From: Lachnospiraceae bacterium
Lineage (GTDB): Bacteria; Bacillota; Clostridia; Lachnospirales; Lachnospiraceae
DNA: 37,133 bases
NCBI GenBank assembly: GCA_017617395.1
Contig: JAFZWG010000087.1
Location: 1 to 37,133 of the forward strand
Direction: 5' to 3'
Shown: positions 22,718 through 32,507 of the stretch, one piece after another
How the letters are laid out: each line of letters starts with the position of its first letter
Numbering within the stretch: position 1 is the first letter of the stretch
Made by a program: the position numbers and the translations under genes
The notes under the pieces: generated by a model
Told to the model about the DNA's origin: nothing
Seen by the model: the letters and a program-made list of their open reading frames with translations, nothing else
Databases searched by the model: none

Positions 22718-25700
22718 ATGAAGGGAGATCTTTGGCTGATCATCGGAAGTTCGGCGCAGAAGAACCGGGAATACTTGCTTAAGAATATGCTTGCGAAGAG
22801 CAAAACAGGCGCTTCGGAAGTGTTTTTCTTCGTGCCCGAACAGGCGAACCTGGATGCCGAGCGCGACCTGTGCGCGATGACCGGCGGCGGATGCGTAATG
22901 AACATTGATATCGTGAGTTTCCGGCGCCTTGCGTACCGCCTGGTGGACGAGCTCGGAGACCGGATTCCGCCGGTTCTGGATGAGGTCGGAAAGAGCCTTC
23001 TTCTGCAGAAGGTCATGACGGAACACGGCAAGCAGATGCCGTTGTTCGGCGGAAAGATCAACAAGCCCGGCTTTGTCGAGGAGGTCAAGTCGCTTCTCTC
23101 GGAGCTGGTTTCGTACGAGGTCACTTCGGAGCAGCTTCGGCAGGCCGCGGAGACGGCAGGGACGTCTGACCATCTGCTGGCCGGCAAGCTCGGGGAAGTA
23201 TCGGATATCTACACGTGGTTCCGTGAGCGTTGCGGCGGCGAGCAGATCATGGAGGTCGATATCTACCGCGCGATGAGGCCGCTGGCGGAGGAGTCGAAAC
23301 GACTTCTCGGCAGCACTTTGTACTTCGACGGTTACACCGGCTTTACGCCGACGCAGCAGAGCCTTCTGTCCACATTGTTCCGCCGCTGCGGCGACATTTA
23401 CGTCACCGTCACGATCGACCCCGCGGAGTGCCGCGAGGATGGCGACGGTGCGGGAAGGCGCGGCGCCAATTGCTTCCGCATCAGCCGGGAAATGATGGCC
23501 TCCCTGCGCCGCCTGGCAACGGAAACGGACAAGACGGTGCGAATTCTGGAGGTTTCGGACGCAGCCGATGAAGGCGGTGCCGGTGCATCGCAGACACGCG
23601 ATCCGGAGCTTGTATTTTTGTGTGATTCGCTGTTCAGGCGCGGGCGCGGAGTGTACCGCGGGGAGCCGACGGGCGCGGTACGGCTTGTGAGTGCGACCGA
23701 CCGTGAGTCGGAGGTGTTGTCGTGCGTTCGCGAGATTGTCCGCCTCGTGCGCAAGGACGGGCTTCGCTACCGGGACATCGGAATCGTTTGCGGGGATGTG
23801 CCGAGTTACGCGGAGTTGTTGCGAAAGTATTGTTCCGAGGCGGGAGTGCCGTTCTTCATCGACCAGACGTCGGAAGTGACGGACAACGCCTTGGTTGACT
23901 ATATCCGAAGCCTTCTTCGGATGATCTTATCGGACATGCGGACGGACCGCGTGATGCGGTGGCTTCGCAATCCGATCAACAAGTATGATGCGGACACGTT
24001 GTCGTATCTCGAGAATTTCCTTATTGCGCGCGGAATCCGCGGCCGCTCGGCGTGGGAGAAGGGCTTCTTCGGCGATTACGGCGGAAAGCACGAGACGCAT
24101 GCGACGGAGTGCATTGCGCTCGCAAAGGAGATTGCAGAGACGCTTTCGGAGGTGTCCGAGGCGCTTCGAAGCAAGGATACGGATGTGCGCGGCAAGACGG
24201 CCGCGTTGTACCGCTTTTTGGAGAAGCAGGGCGTGTACGAGCGCACGCAGGAGCTCTCGGAGGAGCTTTTGTCGGAAAATGTACCCTGGCACGCCAGACG
24301 CGCCGGCGAGTACCGCTCGGTGTACCGCGCAGTCACGGAATTGTTCACGCGTATGCATGATCTGATGCCGGACCAGAAGATTACGCTCAAGGATTTTGCG
24401 GATCTCTGTGACTCGGGCTTTGCTGACCTGCGCCTAGGCGTGATCCCGCCCGAACCGGACTGTGTGACGATCGGTGATCGGAAGCGCTCGCGAATCGGGG
24501 TTGTGAAGCACCTGTTCTTCTTAGGAATGAACGAGGGCTTTGTCCCCGGTGCCAAGAAGAGCAGTCTGCTCCTTAGCGAGAGCGAGCGGCGGACGTTGAA
24601 GGAAACTTACGGAATCGTTCTGTCCGACACCGAGAAGGAAGCGGTGGATACGGAGGAATTTTACATTTTGCTCACGCTGCAGAAGCCGACGGAGACGTTG
24701 ACGATCTCGTGGTGCACGGAGGGCGAAGGCGGAAAGAGCGCGGCACCCTCGTATGTCGTAAACCGCATCCGGCGGCTCTTAAGCGACCGGAACGCAGCGT
24801 TGGCGAACGGTGATGCCGCGGACTTCTTCGAGCGGATAGCAGTCGACGGCGGATTGTCGGAACTGATGCACAACTACGCGGTTGCGTCCGGACGGGACCC
24901 GGTGACGACCCTCTCCGGGGAGGAGACCGCGGACTGCCGTGCGTTGTACCGCTGGTATTTCGGCGGGGAGAGCGGGGAGACGCCGCTTTCAACGGAGTTG
25001 ATGGACGAGGCAGAGAGCGGGTTTGCGAGGGAGCAGACGATCTCTCCGGAACTGGCGAAGGCACTTCATCCGAAGGGAACCGTGTTCTCGGTATCCCGCA
25101 TGCAGAGCTATGCGGAATGCCCGTATCGGCATTTCCTGGAGTATGACCTCGGCGTCGAAGACCGCCGCACGTACGAGCCCACGCAGATAGAGAAGGGCAA
25201 CGTCTACCATGCGATGACGGAGTATGTCGAAAACCGCATGGCGGAGCTTGCGGCGAGAGGTGAGACAGTGACGGAGGAGACGCTTGCATCGCTCGTTTCG
25301 GAGGCGGAGGAGCACGTCAAGGGCGATCCGGCCAACGAGTGCTTCTTAGGGGACGGCCGCAGCCGGTATCTCTTGCACGCCTTGGCGGAAAATCTTCATT
25401 TTGCGCTTCCGCGGATGGCGAAGCGGCAAGCGAAGGGAACGTACCGGTTTGCCGGAGCGGAGGAGGCGTTTGACCGGCCGCTCGGAGAGTACCGTTTAAA
25501 GGGCAAGATCGACCGCGTGGAGTACGCCAAGGACGGCGATGTCACGTACATCAAGGTCGTGGACTTTAAGTCCTCTCCGCGCAAGTTTGACCAAAAGGCG
25601 GTGGCGGACGGCATGAATCTGCAGCTGCCGATCTACTTAAGCGAGAAGGAGCGGGCACTTCGCGAGGAGGGCATCACGGCTGTGCCTGCGGCAGGATTTT

Positions 25701-26155
25701 ACGAGTTCTTTAACCGCAGACCGATCGAGGGTCTGCCCGGCGAGGAGAGTGCGAAGGCGGTGGACGAGAGTGCGAAACCGCTTGGTTTCTTTGCCATGGA
25801 GGACGCCACGGCGGCGTCGCAGGCAACGTGTGCGGAGGATAAGTATCTCCGCCAGCTCGACACCGGTGTAACGGGCGGCGAGTACGCCTCGGAGGCGGTG
25901 AATCTGAAGGTGAACGCGCGTGGGAAGCTGTCCGGCGACGGCATCTCCGAGAGTGCGATGAAGGAAGTGATCAAGACTGCTGACGAGGTGCTTTTGGCGG
26001 AGGTCGGAAAGATCGCCGGCGGAAGCATCGGCATCGTTCCGTACACAAAGGACGCCTGCAAATACTGCGACCAGGCCGGCGTGTGCCGCAAAAACGCGAT
26101 GGAGTTCGTGCCGTACCGCAGAGGCGCGCAGGAGGACGGAGGTGAGGACGAATGA
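22718..26155 (+). CDS. addB: Helicase-exonuclease AddAB, subunit AddB
   Basis: Subunit of the AddAB complex that resects double-strand breaks and loads RecA. The 1145-residue length is normal. An N-terminal inactivated helicase-like region is followed by the C-terminal RecB-family nuclease (about 800-1130) with the metal motif VVDFKSS (D949, K951) and QLPIYL. The four iron-sulfur cysteines are present: C801 (ECPYRHF) and C1114, C1117, C1123 (CKYCDQAGVC). Oddly, the N-terminus IIGSSAQKNREY lacks the GxGK[ST] Walker A that AddB proteins usually show here. The frame opens far upstream at 22499, but that part crosses the structured RNA, terminator and promoter. GGGAGGAAGG and the ATG at 22718 give the correct start. 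It overlaps addA by four bases. Confidence 0.93.
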   Translation: MKGDLWLIIGSSAQKNREYLLKNMLAKSKTGASEVFFFVPEQANLDAERDLCAMTGGGCVMNIDIVSFRRLAYRLVDELGDRIPPVLDEVGKSLLLQKVMTEHGKQMPLFGGKINKPGFVEEVKSLLSELVSYEVTSEQLRQAAETAGTSDHLLAGKLGEVSDIYTWFRERCGGEQIMEVDIYRAMRPLAEESKRLLGSTLYFDGYTGFTPTQQSLLSTLFRRCGDIYVTVTIDPAECREDGDGAGRRGANCFRISREMMASLRRLATETDKTVRILEVSDAADEGGAGASQTRDPELVFLCDSLFRRGRGVYRGEPTGAVRLVSATDRESEVLSCVREIVRLVRKDGLRYRDIGIVCGDVPSYAELLRKYCSEAGVPFFIDQTSEVTDNALVDYIRSLLRMILSDMRTDRVMRWLRNPINKYDADTLSYLENFLIARGIRGRSAWEKGFFGDYGGKHETHATECIALAKEIAETLSEVSEALRSKDTDVRGKTAALYRFLEKQGVYERTQELSEELLSENVPWHARRAGEYRSVYRAVTELFTRMHDLMPDQKITLKDFADLCDSGFADLRLGVIPPEPDCVTIGDRKRSRIGVVKHLFFLGMNEGFVPGAKKSSLLLSESERRTLKETYGIVLSDTEKEAVDTEEFYILLTLQKPTETLTISWCTEGEGGKSAAPSYVVNRIRRLLSDRNAALANGDAADFFERIAVDGGLSELMHNYAVASGRDPVTTLSGEETADCRALYRWYFGGESGETPLSTELMDEAESGFAREQTISPELAKALHPKGTVFSVSRMQSYAECPYRHFLEYDLGVEDRRTYEPTQIEKGNVYHAMTEYVENRMAELAARGETVTEETLASLVSEAEEHVKGDPANECFLGDGRSRYLLHALAENLHFALPRMAKRQAKGTYRFAGAEEAFDRPLGEYRLKGKIDRVEYAKDGDVTYIKVVDFKSSPRKFDQKAVADGMNLQLPIYLSEKERALREEGITAVPAAGFYEFFNRRPIEGLPGEESAKAVDESAKPLGFFAMEDATAASQATCAEDKYLRQLDTGVTGGEYASEAVNLKVNARGKLSGDGISESAMKEVIKTADEVLLAEVGKIAGGSIGIVPYTKDACKYCDQAGVCRKNAMEFVPYRRGAQEDGGEDE

Positions 26156-29100
26156 GTTTTACCGAACAACAGCTCTGTGCAATCCATGCGGACATCGGCA
26201 ACGTGTTGGTTTCGGCCGCGGCCGGTTCCGGCAAGACGCGCGTCCTCGTCGAGCGCATCATGCAGGAGATTATGCGGGAGGACAATCCGATCGACATCGA
26301 CCGGATTTTGATCGTTACGTTTACGAGAAATGCCGCGAGCGAGCTTAAGAACCGGATCGCGAACGCGATCGAGGATGCGCTGGCGGCCGATCCCGACAAC
26401 GAGCGGTTGCAGCTGCAGGCGAGAAATGTTCATTTTGCGAAGATCTCGACGATCGACAGTTTTTGCCAGAGTGTCGTGCGGCGGTTCTTCCACAAGGCGG
26501 ACATTGATCCTTCATTCCGGCTTCTGGACGACAGCGAGGGAGCTCTGATCAAGGAGCACTCGATGAATGAGGTTTTGACGGCTGCGTATGACGAGGCAGA
26601 CCCTGTCTTTTTGCAGCTCGTGGATGCGTACGGCGGCGGTGCCGGGGATGAGGATCTTGTCAAACTGATCAAGAACGTTGCCGGCAAATGCGAGAGCAGT
26701 CCGATGCCGGACCAGTGGCTTACGGAAATGCTTGCGAAGTTCGAGACATCGGTCAACTCGGAGGAGAGTCTGTTCCTTCGGGAGATTGTCGCGGATCTTC
26801 GGAAGCGCGTTGCGTCTGTCCTTGAAGTGGTAAAGGGCTACGCCGACCGGTGCGGCGAGGAGTATATGCCGGCGATGTACGAACCGGCGTTCCGCTCGGA
26901 TGAGGCTTCTCTTCGCGCAATTCTGGAGACGGCAAATGACACGGAGTTTCTTCGTCTGCTCTCCGCCGGAGTCGAGTGGCAGACATTGTCCTCGAAGCGC
27001 GGCACAGACGTGGATCCGGAGTGGAAAGCGGTGTTCTTGGATGCGAGAGGCCGGTACAAAAAAACTGTCGAGAAGCTCGCAAAGGATGCGGGGCGGTTCT
27101 CGGAGGAAGTATTTGCGCACGAGCGTGACTGCGTGCCTCTTTTGCGATGCCTTTGCAAGCTTGTGAAGGCATATCGTGACACATGTTTTGCCAAGCAAAA
27201 AGAAGCCAATGCCTATGATTTTTCGGCGATCGCACATATCGCTTTGGAGATTTTGATCGATGCGAACGGTGTTCCGACCGAGGAAGCGGAGATGATGAGC
27301 CGTGAGTTCGAGGAGATCATGATTGACGAGTATCAGGACTCGAACATGCTTCAGGAGAAGCTGTTGACGGCCGTCTCGCGCGAGATCAACGGGCGGAGCA
27401 ACCTCTTCATGGTCGGTGACGTCAAGCAGAGCATCTACAAGTTCCGGCAGGCTTGTCCGGAGCTGTTCCTCGGCAAATGCGACCTCTTTGCGGAGGATCC
27501 GAGTGCCGGACAGCGAATCGATCTGCAGATGAATTTCCGGAGCAACCGGGCAGTCATCGATTCGGTCAATGATGTGTTTGTGAGGCTGATGCACAGAGAA
27601 GTCGGCGGTATCGATTACGATGAACGTGCGAAGCTATATTACGGCGGCAGATTCGACGGGACGGCCGAGGAAGGCACCGATTATACGAGCGAGATAATGC
27701 TGGTGCATGCGGAAGAGGAACCGGTGGCTGAGGAGTGTACGATGATTGCACACCGGATCCGCGAACTCACGAACCCCGAGACGGGCCTGATCGTTGGCGG
27801 AGCGGATCATCCGCACCGTGCGACATACGGCGATATCGCGGTGTTGGTGCGCGCCAAGGAGGCCATCACGGGAACGCTTCTCCGGACGCTTCGAAAGGCC
27901 GGAATTCCGGTCACGGTGGCGGATGCGAAGGGCTACTACGAGGCGCCCGAGGTGGACATCGTTGTCTCGATGCTTCGCCTTTTGGACAACCCGTTCCAGG
28001 AGATCCCGATGGCGACAGTTTTAACCTCGCCGGTGTTCGGATTTACGGCGGACCATCTGGCGATGCTTCGCCTTGCCGGAAAACGCACGGAGGAGGGACG
28101 GAAGCTTCCTTACACGTACACAGTACTTCGGCAGATTGCGGGCGATGCGTCCGCCGATGCTTCGCTTCGGAAGCGCTGCGAGGACTTCCTGGCGATCTAC
28201 GATTCCCTGCACCGCCACAGCGCGTACCTTGATGCGGCGGAATTGATGGAGGAGTTTTTAGCGGCGACGAAACTGTACGAGTATTGCTGTGCGATACCGT
28301 ACGGCGAGACCGCGGTGAAGAACCTGGAGCAGCTGATCATCAAGGCGAGAACGTACCAGACGCAGGCGACGGGCAATCTTCGCGACTTTATTGATTATGT
28401 CGAAAACATCAAGAAGTGGGAGCTTCCCGTGAACGATGTGTCCGGCGGCGGTGTTATTGACAGCGTTCATCTGATGACGGTTCATGCCAGCAAGGGAATG
28501 GAGTTCCCGATCGTGTTCCTGGCGGACGCGGGACATCAATACAACACGCAGGATTTTAAGAACAGCATGATGCTTCACGAGGAGCTCGGCTTCGGGCCGA
28601 CGCTGTTCTTCCCGAAGGAGCGACTCCGCTACGGCAGTGTTGCGGCGGATGCCATCAGGAGAAGACTGCAGAGAGATTTGTACGGCGAGGAGCTTCGACT
28701 TTTGTATGTTGCCATGACGCGCGCGAAGGAGAAGCTGATCGTCACAGGAAAACTGGGAAAGCGCGACAAGCTCTCGTCCCTGTTGCCGGCGGGCTTCTTT
28801 GTCACGGGCAAGGATAAGGTTCCGTACGGGGAGATGATGCGCGACACGCAGTGCTTTTTGCGCTTAACGCTCGGCGCTGTCCTGAAGGATTGCCCCGAAT
28901 CGACGGTGATGAAGCTGTTTGCCGCGGAGCGTGGCGGTGAGGAGGCGGTTGCGGAGACGGCGCATTGGCGGTTCGTTCTCAAGAACCCGGAGGAACCGTT
29001 GACGAGACCGGCGGCTATCGCACCGAAGGCCGGGTCCGAGGAGTATGACGGACAGTTCCGCGAGCTCGCCGAATACCGCGATTTCCGGTATGCGGAGCGG

Positions 29101-29850
29101 AGTGCGGATATGCCTGTCAAGGTGAGCGTTTCGTACTTAAAGAAGCTTGCATATCTCGAGAAGGAGGCGGCCGAGGAGGCGCGTGAGCGCGGTGACGGAA
29201 GCGCGACGGTCGTTGCGGAATCGGAGGGCCGGTTCGCGATGACCACGCCGGGCGAGGCGGATGTTCCGAAACCTTCTTTCGCTAAGGAGGCGCCTTCGGA
29301 GGAGACATCTTCCGGTGCGGACTACGGTACGCTGTGCCATCGCGTTTTGCAATTGCATGATTACTCGCTTCCCGTGACAGCGGAGAGCTGTCAAGAGGAA
29401 TGGGAGGCGATGGCTGCGAAGCGGCAGATCCAGCCTGCGGACATCGCGACGCTGCCGGTTGCGAAGTTTATTGCATTTTTCGAGAGCGAGCTCGGGGAGC
29501 GCATGAAGCGGGCTGCGCTCGGTGGCAGACTGTATCGCGAGAAGCCGTTTGTCATGACGGTTCCGGCGAAGTCCGTGCGAAGCGATTATCCGGAGGGCGA
29601 GACGATTCTTCTGCAGGGCGTGATCGATGCGTATTTTGCGGAGGACGACGGCGTCGTTTTGGTCGATTACAAGACAGACCGCGTCGATGCGGTCGGAGGC
29701 GAGGAGGAGCTTAGACGCCGGTACGAGAAGCAGCTTGAGCTGTACGCGGATGCGATCGAGCGCGGAAGCGGACTTCATGTGAAAGAGCGCATCATCTACT
29801 CGTTTTCGCTTAACAAATCGATTTCGATAGGGTATAATAACGGACAGTGA
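26152..29850 (+). CDS. addA: Helicase-exonuclease AddAB, subunit AddA
   Basis: The motor subunit of AddAB, a 3'-5' SF1A helicase with a C-terminal nuclease. The 1232-residue protein is of standard length. The helicase motifs are clear: Walker A AAAGSGKT ending at T29, the motif Ia region IVTFTRNAASELKNRI, motif II MIDEYQDSN, motif IV-like MNFRSN, motif V VHLMTVHASKGMEFPIVFL and motif VI LLYVAMTRAKEKL. The nuclease motif VLVDYKTDRV has D1172 and K1174. It starts in an ATGA overlap with the addB stop, so translation is coupled and subunits are made in equal amounts. A promoter for the next gene lies within its last codons. Confidence 0.97.
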   Translation: MSFTEQQLCAIHADIGNVLVSAAAGSGKTRVLVERIMQEIMREDNPIDIDRILIVTFTRNAASELKNRIANAIEDALAADPDNERLQLQARNVHFAKISTIDSFCQSVVRRFFHKADIDPSFRLLDDSEGALIKEHSMNEVLTAAYDEADPVFLQLVDAYGGGAGDEDLVKLIKNVAGKCESSPMPDQWLTEMLAKFETSVNSEESLFLREIVADLRKRVASVLEVVKGYADRCGEEYMPAMYEPAFRSDEASLRAILETANDTEFLRLLSAGVEWQTLSSKRGTDVDPEWKAVFLDARGRYKKTVEKLAKDAGRFSEEVFAHERDCVPLLRCLCKLVKAYRDTCFAKQKEANAYDFSAIAHIALEILIDANGVPTEEAEMMSREFEEIMIDEYQDSNMLQEKLLTAVSREINGRSNLFMVGDVKQSIYKFRQACPELFLGKCDLFAEDPSAGQRIDLQMNFRSNRAVIDSVNDVFVRLMHREVGGIDYDERAKLYYGGRFDGTAEEGTDYTSEIMLVHAEEEPVAEECTMIAHRIRELTNPETGLIVGGADHPHRATYGDIAVLVRAKEAITGTLLRTLRKAGIPVTVADAKGYYEAPEVDIVVSMLRLLDNPFQEIPMATVLTSPVFGFTADHLAMLRLAGKRTEEGRKLPYTYTVLRQIAGDASADASLRKRCEDFLAIYDSLHRHSAYLDAAELMEEFLAATKLYEYCCAIPYGETAVKNLEQLIIKARTYQTQATGNLRDFIDYVENIKKWELPVNDVSGGGVIDSVHLMTVHASKGMEFPIVFLADAGHQYNTQDFKNSMMLHEELGFGPTLFFPKERLRYGSVAADAIRRRLQRDLYGEELRLLYVAMTRAKEKLIVTGKLGKRDKLSSLLPAGFFVTGKDKVPYGEMMRDTQCFLRLTLGAVLKDCPESTVMKLFAAERGGEEAVAETAHWRFVLKNPEEPLTRPAAIAPKAGSEEYDGQFRELAEYRDFRYAERSADMPVKVSVSYLKKLAYLEKEAAEEARERGDGSATVVAESEGRFAMTTPGEADVPKPSFAKEAPSEETSSGADYGTLCHRVLQLHDYSLPVTAESCQEEWEAMAAKRQIQPADIATLPVAKFIAFFESELGERMKRAALGGRLYREKPFVMTVPAKSVRSDYPEGETILLQGVIDAYFAEDDGVVLVDYKTDRVDAVGGEEELRRRYEKQLELYADAIERGSGLHVKERIIYSFSLNKSISIGYNNGQ
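29810..29838 (+). promoter_or_regulatory. Promoter at the end of addA
   Basis: TTAACA at 29810-29815, 17 bases, then the consensus TATAAT at 29833-29838, all inside the last codons of addA. It would drive the lipid kinase gene from a start near 29845. Confidence 0.7.
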
Positions 29851-29886
29851 ACATAGAAAGGCTGTGCCCTTTGTGCGTGGGCGCAG

Positions 29887-30828
29887 ATGTGTGGTATTGT
29901 GAGAGATAAGATTTTGTTTACGTATAACCCGAACGCCGGAACGAAGAAGATCGTTCCGAAGTTAAATGATGTCGTGAATGAGCTGATCGACGAGCAGTGC
30001 GATCTGGTCATCTCGCCGACTCGGAAGAGAAACGATGCGAAGGAGGCGGTGATCGCGTACCTCCAGGAGGGCAACTGCGTGAAGATCGTCTGCTCGGGCG
30101 GCGACGGCACGCTCCACGAGGTCGTGGAGGGGTTGATGGAGATTGAGCCCGAGAAGCGCGTCCCGATCGTCTACCTGCCCGCGGGAAGCACGAACGACTT
30201 CGGTTATTCCATGTGCCTTCCCAAGGATGTCGTTGAGGCGGCGAAGCTGTCGAAGACCGGCATGGCGTATCCTTGCGATATCGGCTGCTTCAACGGCAAA
30301 TACGTCGTCTACACCGCGGCGTTCGGCCTCTTCTCCGACGTGTCCTATGCGACATCGCAGTCGATGAAGAACATCTTCGGTCACGCGGCGTACGTCTTAA
30401 ACGGTGCCGGTGCATTGACGAACATCGAGACGGTAAATGCGACGATCACGCTGCCGGACGAAACCATCGAGGGAACGTTCATCATGGGCATGGTGGTAAG
30501 CTCTTCCTCCATCGGCGGTTTCCGCGGGATCACGGGTCCGGACGTCCGCTTAAACGACGGCAAATTCGAGCTTTTCCTGATCCGCGAACCGAGTCCTCTG
30601 CAGGTTGCCGGACTTCTCAACGACATCCGCAAGGGCAACTTCGACAACCCGTTGATCGTGTTCCGCCACATTACGGAAGCGGAGTTCGATTTCGAGGAGG
30701 ATGTGGCCTGGACCATCGACGGAGAGTACGGCGGAACGTGCCTTCAGGCGCATATGTCGGTGAAGAAACATGCGGTCACTTTTATGGCCCCGAGAGATCT
30801 GATGGGACTGCTCGCAATTTCCGAATAA
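29887..30828 (+). CDS. Diacylglycerol/lipid kinase family protein
   Basis: The 313-residue protein belongs to the DagK/LCB5/YegS family, soluble or peripheral lipid kinases that phosphorylate diacylglycerol or similar lipids. The N-terminal motif FTYNPNAGTKK, the ATP-site GGDGT (G71-T75) followed by LHEVVEGL, and the GSTNDFGYSM loop are all present. The C-terminal beta-rich domain ends in VAWTIDGEYGG, the usual DGE motif. Whether it is DgkB (recycling diacylglycerol from lipoteichoic acid synthesis) or a broader enzyme cannot be told from sequence. The start is uncertain: ATG 29887 has no good ribosome-binding site, and an in-frame GTG at 29899 would begin nearer the conserved core. Confidence 0.88.
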   Translation: MCGIVRDKILFTYNPNAGTKKIVPKLNDVVNELIDEQCDLVISPTRKRNDAKEAVIAYLQEGNCVKIVCSGGDGTLHEVVEGLMEIEPEKRVPIVYLPAGSTNDFGYSMCLPKDVVEAAKLSKTGMAYPCDIGCFNGKYVVYTAAFGLFSDVSYATSQSMKNIFGHAAYVLNGAGALTNIETVNATITLPDETIEGTFIMGMVVSSSSIGGFRGITGPDVRLNDGKFELFLIREPSPLQVAGLLNDIRKGNFDNPLIVFRHITEAEFDFEEDVAWTIDGEYGGTCLQAHMSVKKHAVTFMAPRDLMGLLAISE

Positions 30829-30830
30829 AC

Positions 30831-30859
30831 TTGACATAATTCGTGATTTTGGGTAAGAT
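30831..30859 (+). promoter_or_regulatory. Promoter of xylB
   Basis: TTGACA at 30831-30836 begins two bases after the lipid kinase stop; 17 bases later comes TAAGAT at 30854-30859. The untranslated leader to the xylB start is about 65 bases. No obvious catabolite-repression or XylR-like palindrome was seen. Confidence 0.8.
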
Positions 30860-30930
30860 AGTCTTTGGTGGTTTTTCGCTTTGAAAGGCCATAAAAATGA
30901 ATCATAAACGAAACATGGAGGGATGTTTTT

Positions 30931-32412
30931 ATGTACTATATCGGTGTCGATCTGGGGACCTCTTCCGTCAAGCTTTTGCTGATGGATTCCGAGGGCGCAA
31001 TCAAGAATATTGTATCGAAGGAGTATCCGCTGTATTTTCCGAAGACCGGTTGGTCCGAGCAGAAGCCGGAGGACTGGTGGTCGCAGATGAAGGCCGGTGT
31101 CAAGGAGCTCGTTTCGGTAGTTGACGCTTCGCAGGTTGCGGGCATCAGCTTCGGAGGTCAGATGCACGGTCTTGTAATCCTCGATGAGAACGATAACGTG
31201 CTTCGTCCGGCGATCCTGTGGAACGACGGCCGTACGCAGGAGGAGTGCGATTACCTCAACAACGTGATTGGTCGCGAGAAGATCAGCGAGTACACCGCAA
31301 ATATGGCTTTGACGGGCTTTACCGCTCCGAAGCTGTTGTGGGTGAAGAAGCATGAGCCCGAGATCTTTGCGAAGATCTGCAAGATCTTGCTCCCGAAGGA
31401 TTACCTTGCATACCTTCTTTCTGGCGTTCACTGCACGGATGTTTCGGACGCTTCCGGCATGCTTCTGTTTGATGTTAAGAACAAGTGCTGGTCCAAGGAG
31501 ATGATCGACATCGTCGGCATCAAGGAGGAGCAGCTTGCCAAGATTTTTGAGAGTTACGAGGTTGTCGGAACGATCCTTCCCGCTGTTGCGGAGGAGCTCG
31601 GACTTCCGAAGACCGTGAAGATCATCGCCGGTGCGGGCGACAACGCTGCGGGCGCTGTCGGAACCGGTACGCTGGAGCACGGTATGTGCAGCGTTTCCCT
31701 GGGAACGTCGGGCACCGTGTTCATCGCCACGGATGAATTTGCCGTTGACGATGCAAATGCTATGCATTCCTTCGCACATGCGAACGGAAAGTACCATTTC
31801 TTAGGCTGCATGCTTTCCGCTGCTTCCTCGAACAAGTGGTGGATGGATGACATCATCGGAACGAAGGACTATGCGGCAGAGCAGAAGAACATCAAGGAGA
31901 TCGGCAAGAACAACGTGTTCTATCTGCCGTACCTGATGGGCGAGCGCACGCCGCACAACAACCCCGACGCAAGAGGCTGCTTCATCGGCATGTCGATGGA
32001 CACCAAGCGCGAGGACATGACGCTTGCGGTTATGGAAGGTGTTACGTACGCACTTCGCGATGCCCTTGAGATCGCACGCTCCTTCGGCGTTAAGATCGAG
32101 CGCATCCGCGCGATCGGCGGCGGTGCGAAGAGCCCGCTGTGGTGCAAGGTTCTGGCGAACATTATGAACGTCAAGGTTGACAAGATCAACTGCGAGGAGG
32201 GCCCGGGCTACGGTGCTGCGATCCTTGCGGCTGTCGGCTGCGGCGAGTACGCTTCCGTTGAGGAGGCTGCAGGCAAGCTGATCCGCGTTGTGGATACGAT
32301 CGAGCAGGATCCCGCGATCGTTGCCGACTATGAGAAGAGATATCAGATCTTCCGTTCCCTGTATCCGGCATTGAAGCCGGCGTTCGCTGCGATTGCCGAG
32401 GCGAATCGATAA
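30931..32412 (+). CDS. xylB: Xylulokinase (FGGY family)
   Basis: Phosphorylates D-xylulose to xylulose 5-phosphate, linking xylose use to the pentose-phosphate pathway. The 493 residues show the actin-like ATPase fold: IGVDLGTSSVKLLLMD at the N-terminus, AGISFGGQMHGLVIL for sugar binding, the catalytic base region GAGDNAAGAVGTG (D237) and the C-terminal nucleotide motif IGGGAKSPLWCKV. The substrate call rests on overall likeness to XylB; related FGGY kinases differ by few residues. GGAGGGA precedes the ATG. It stands alone: no xylose isomerase, transporter or repressor gene is adjacent. Its codon pattern (many GTT and GCT) resembles the glycolytic genes and suggests high expression. Confidence 0.9.
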   Translation: MYYIGVDLGTSSVKLLLMDSEGAIKNIVSKEYPLYFPKTGWSEQKPEDWWSQMKAGVKELVSVVDASQVAGISFGGQMHGLVILDENDNVLRPAILWNDGRTQEECDYLNNVIGREKISEYTANMALTGFTAPKLLWVKKHEPEIFAKICKILLPKDYLAYLLSGVHCTDVSDASGMLLFDVKNKCWSKEMIDIVGIKEEQLAKIFESYEVVGTILPAVAEELGLPKTVKIIAGAGDNAAGAVGTGTLEHGMCSVSLGTSGTVFIATDEFAVDDANAMHSFAHANGKYHFLGCMLSAASSNKWWMDDIIGTKDYAAEQKNIKEIGKNNVFYLPYLMGERTPHNNPDARGCFIGMSMDTKREDMTLAVMEGVTYALRDALEIARSFGVKIERIRAIGGGAKSPLWCKVLANIMNVKVDKINCEEGPGYGAAILAAVGCGEYASVEEAAGKLIRVVDTIEQDPAIVADYEKRYQIFRSLYPALKPAFAAIAEANR

Positions 32413-32446
32413 GTTTTCGACAACAGATAGGAACTAAAAATCATCG

Positions 32447-32475
32447 GAGTTGCCTTCCGTTTCGGGGGGCAACTC
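32447..32475 (+). terminator. Hairpin after xylB, possible weak terminator
   Basis: A 13-bp stem with two G-T pairs (32447-32459 with 32463-32475) has a TTT loop. Only TTATG follows, so termination without a factor would be poor. It lies 34 bases after the xylB stop and before the methyltransferase start. Confidence 0.55.
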
Positions 32476-32507
32476 TTATGCACGTTTATACGGATGGGAG
32501 GAACGTC

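Noticed and set aside
22426-22782. Forward frame of 118 codons between yajC and addB
   Set aside because: It crosses the structured RNA, the terminator and the addB promoter and runs into addB in another frame; composition is not protein-like.
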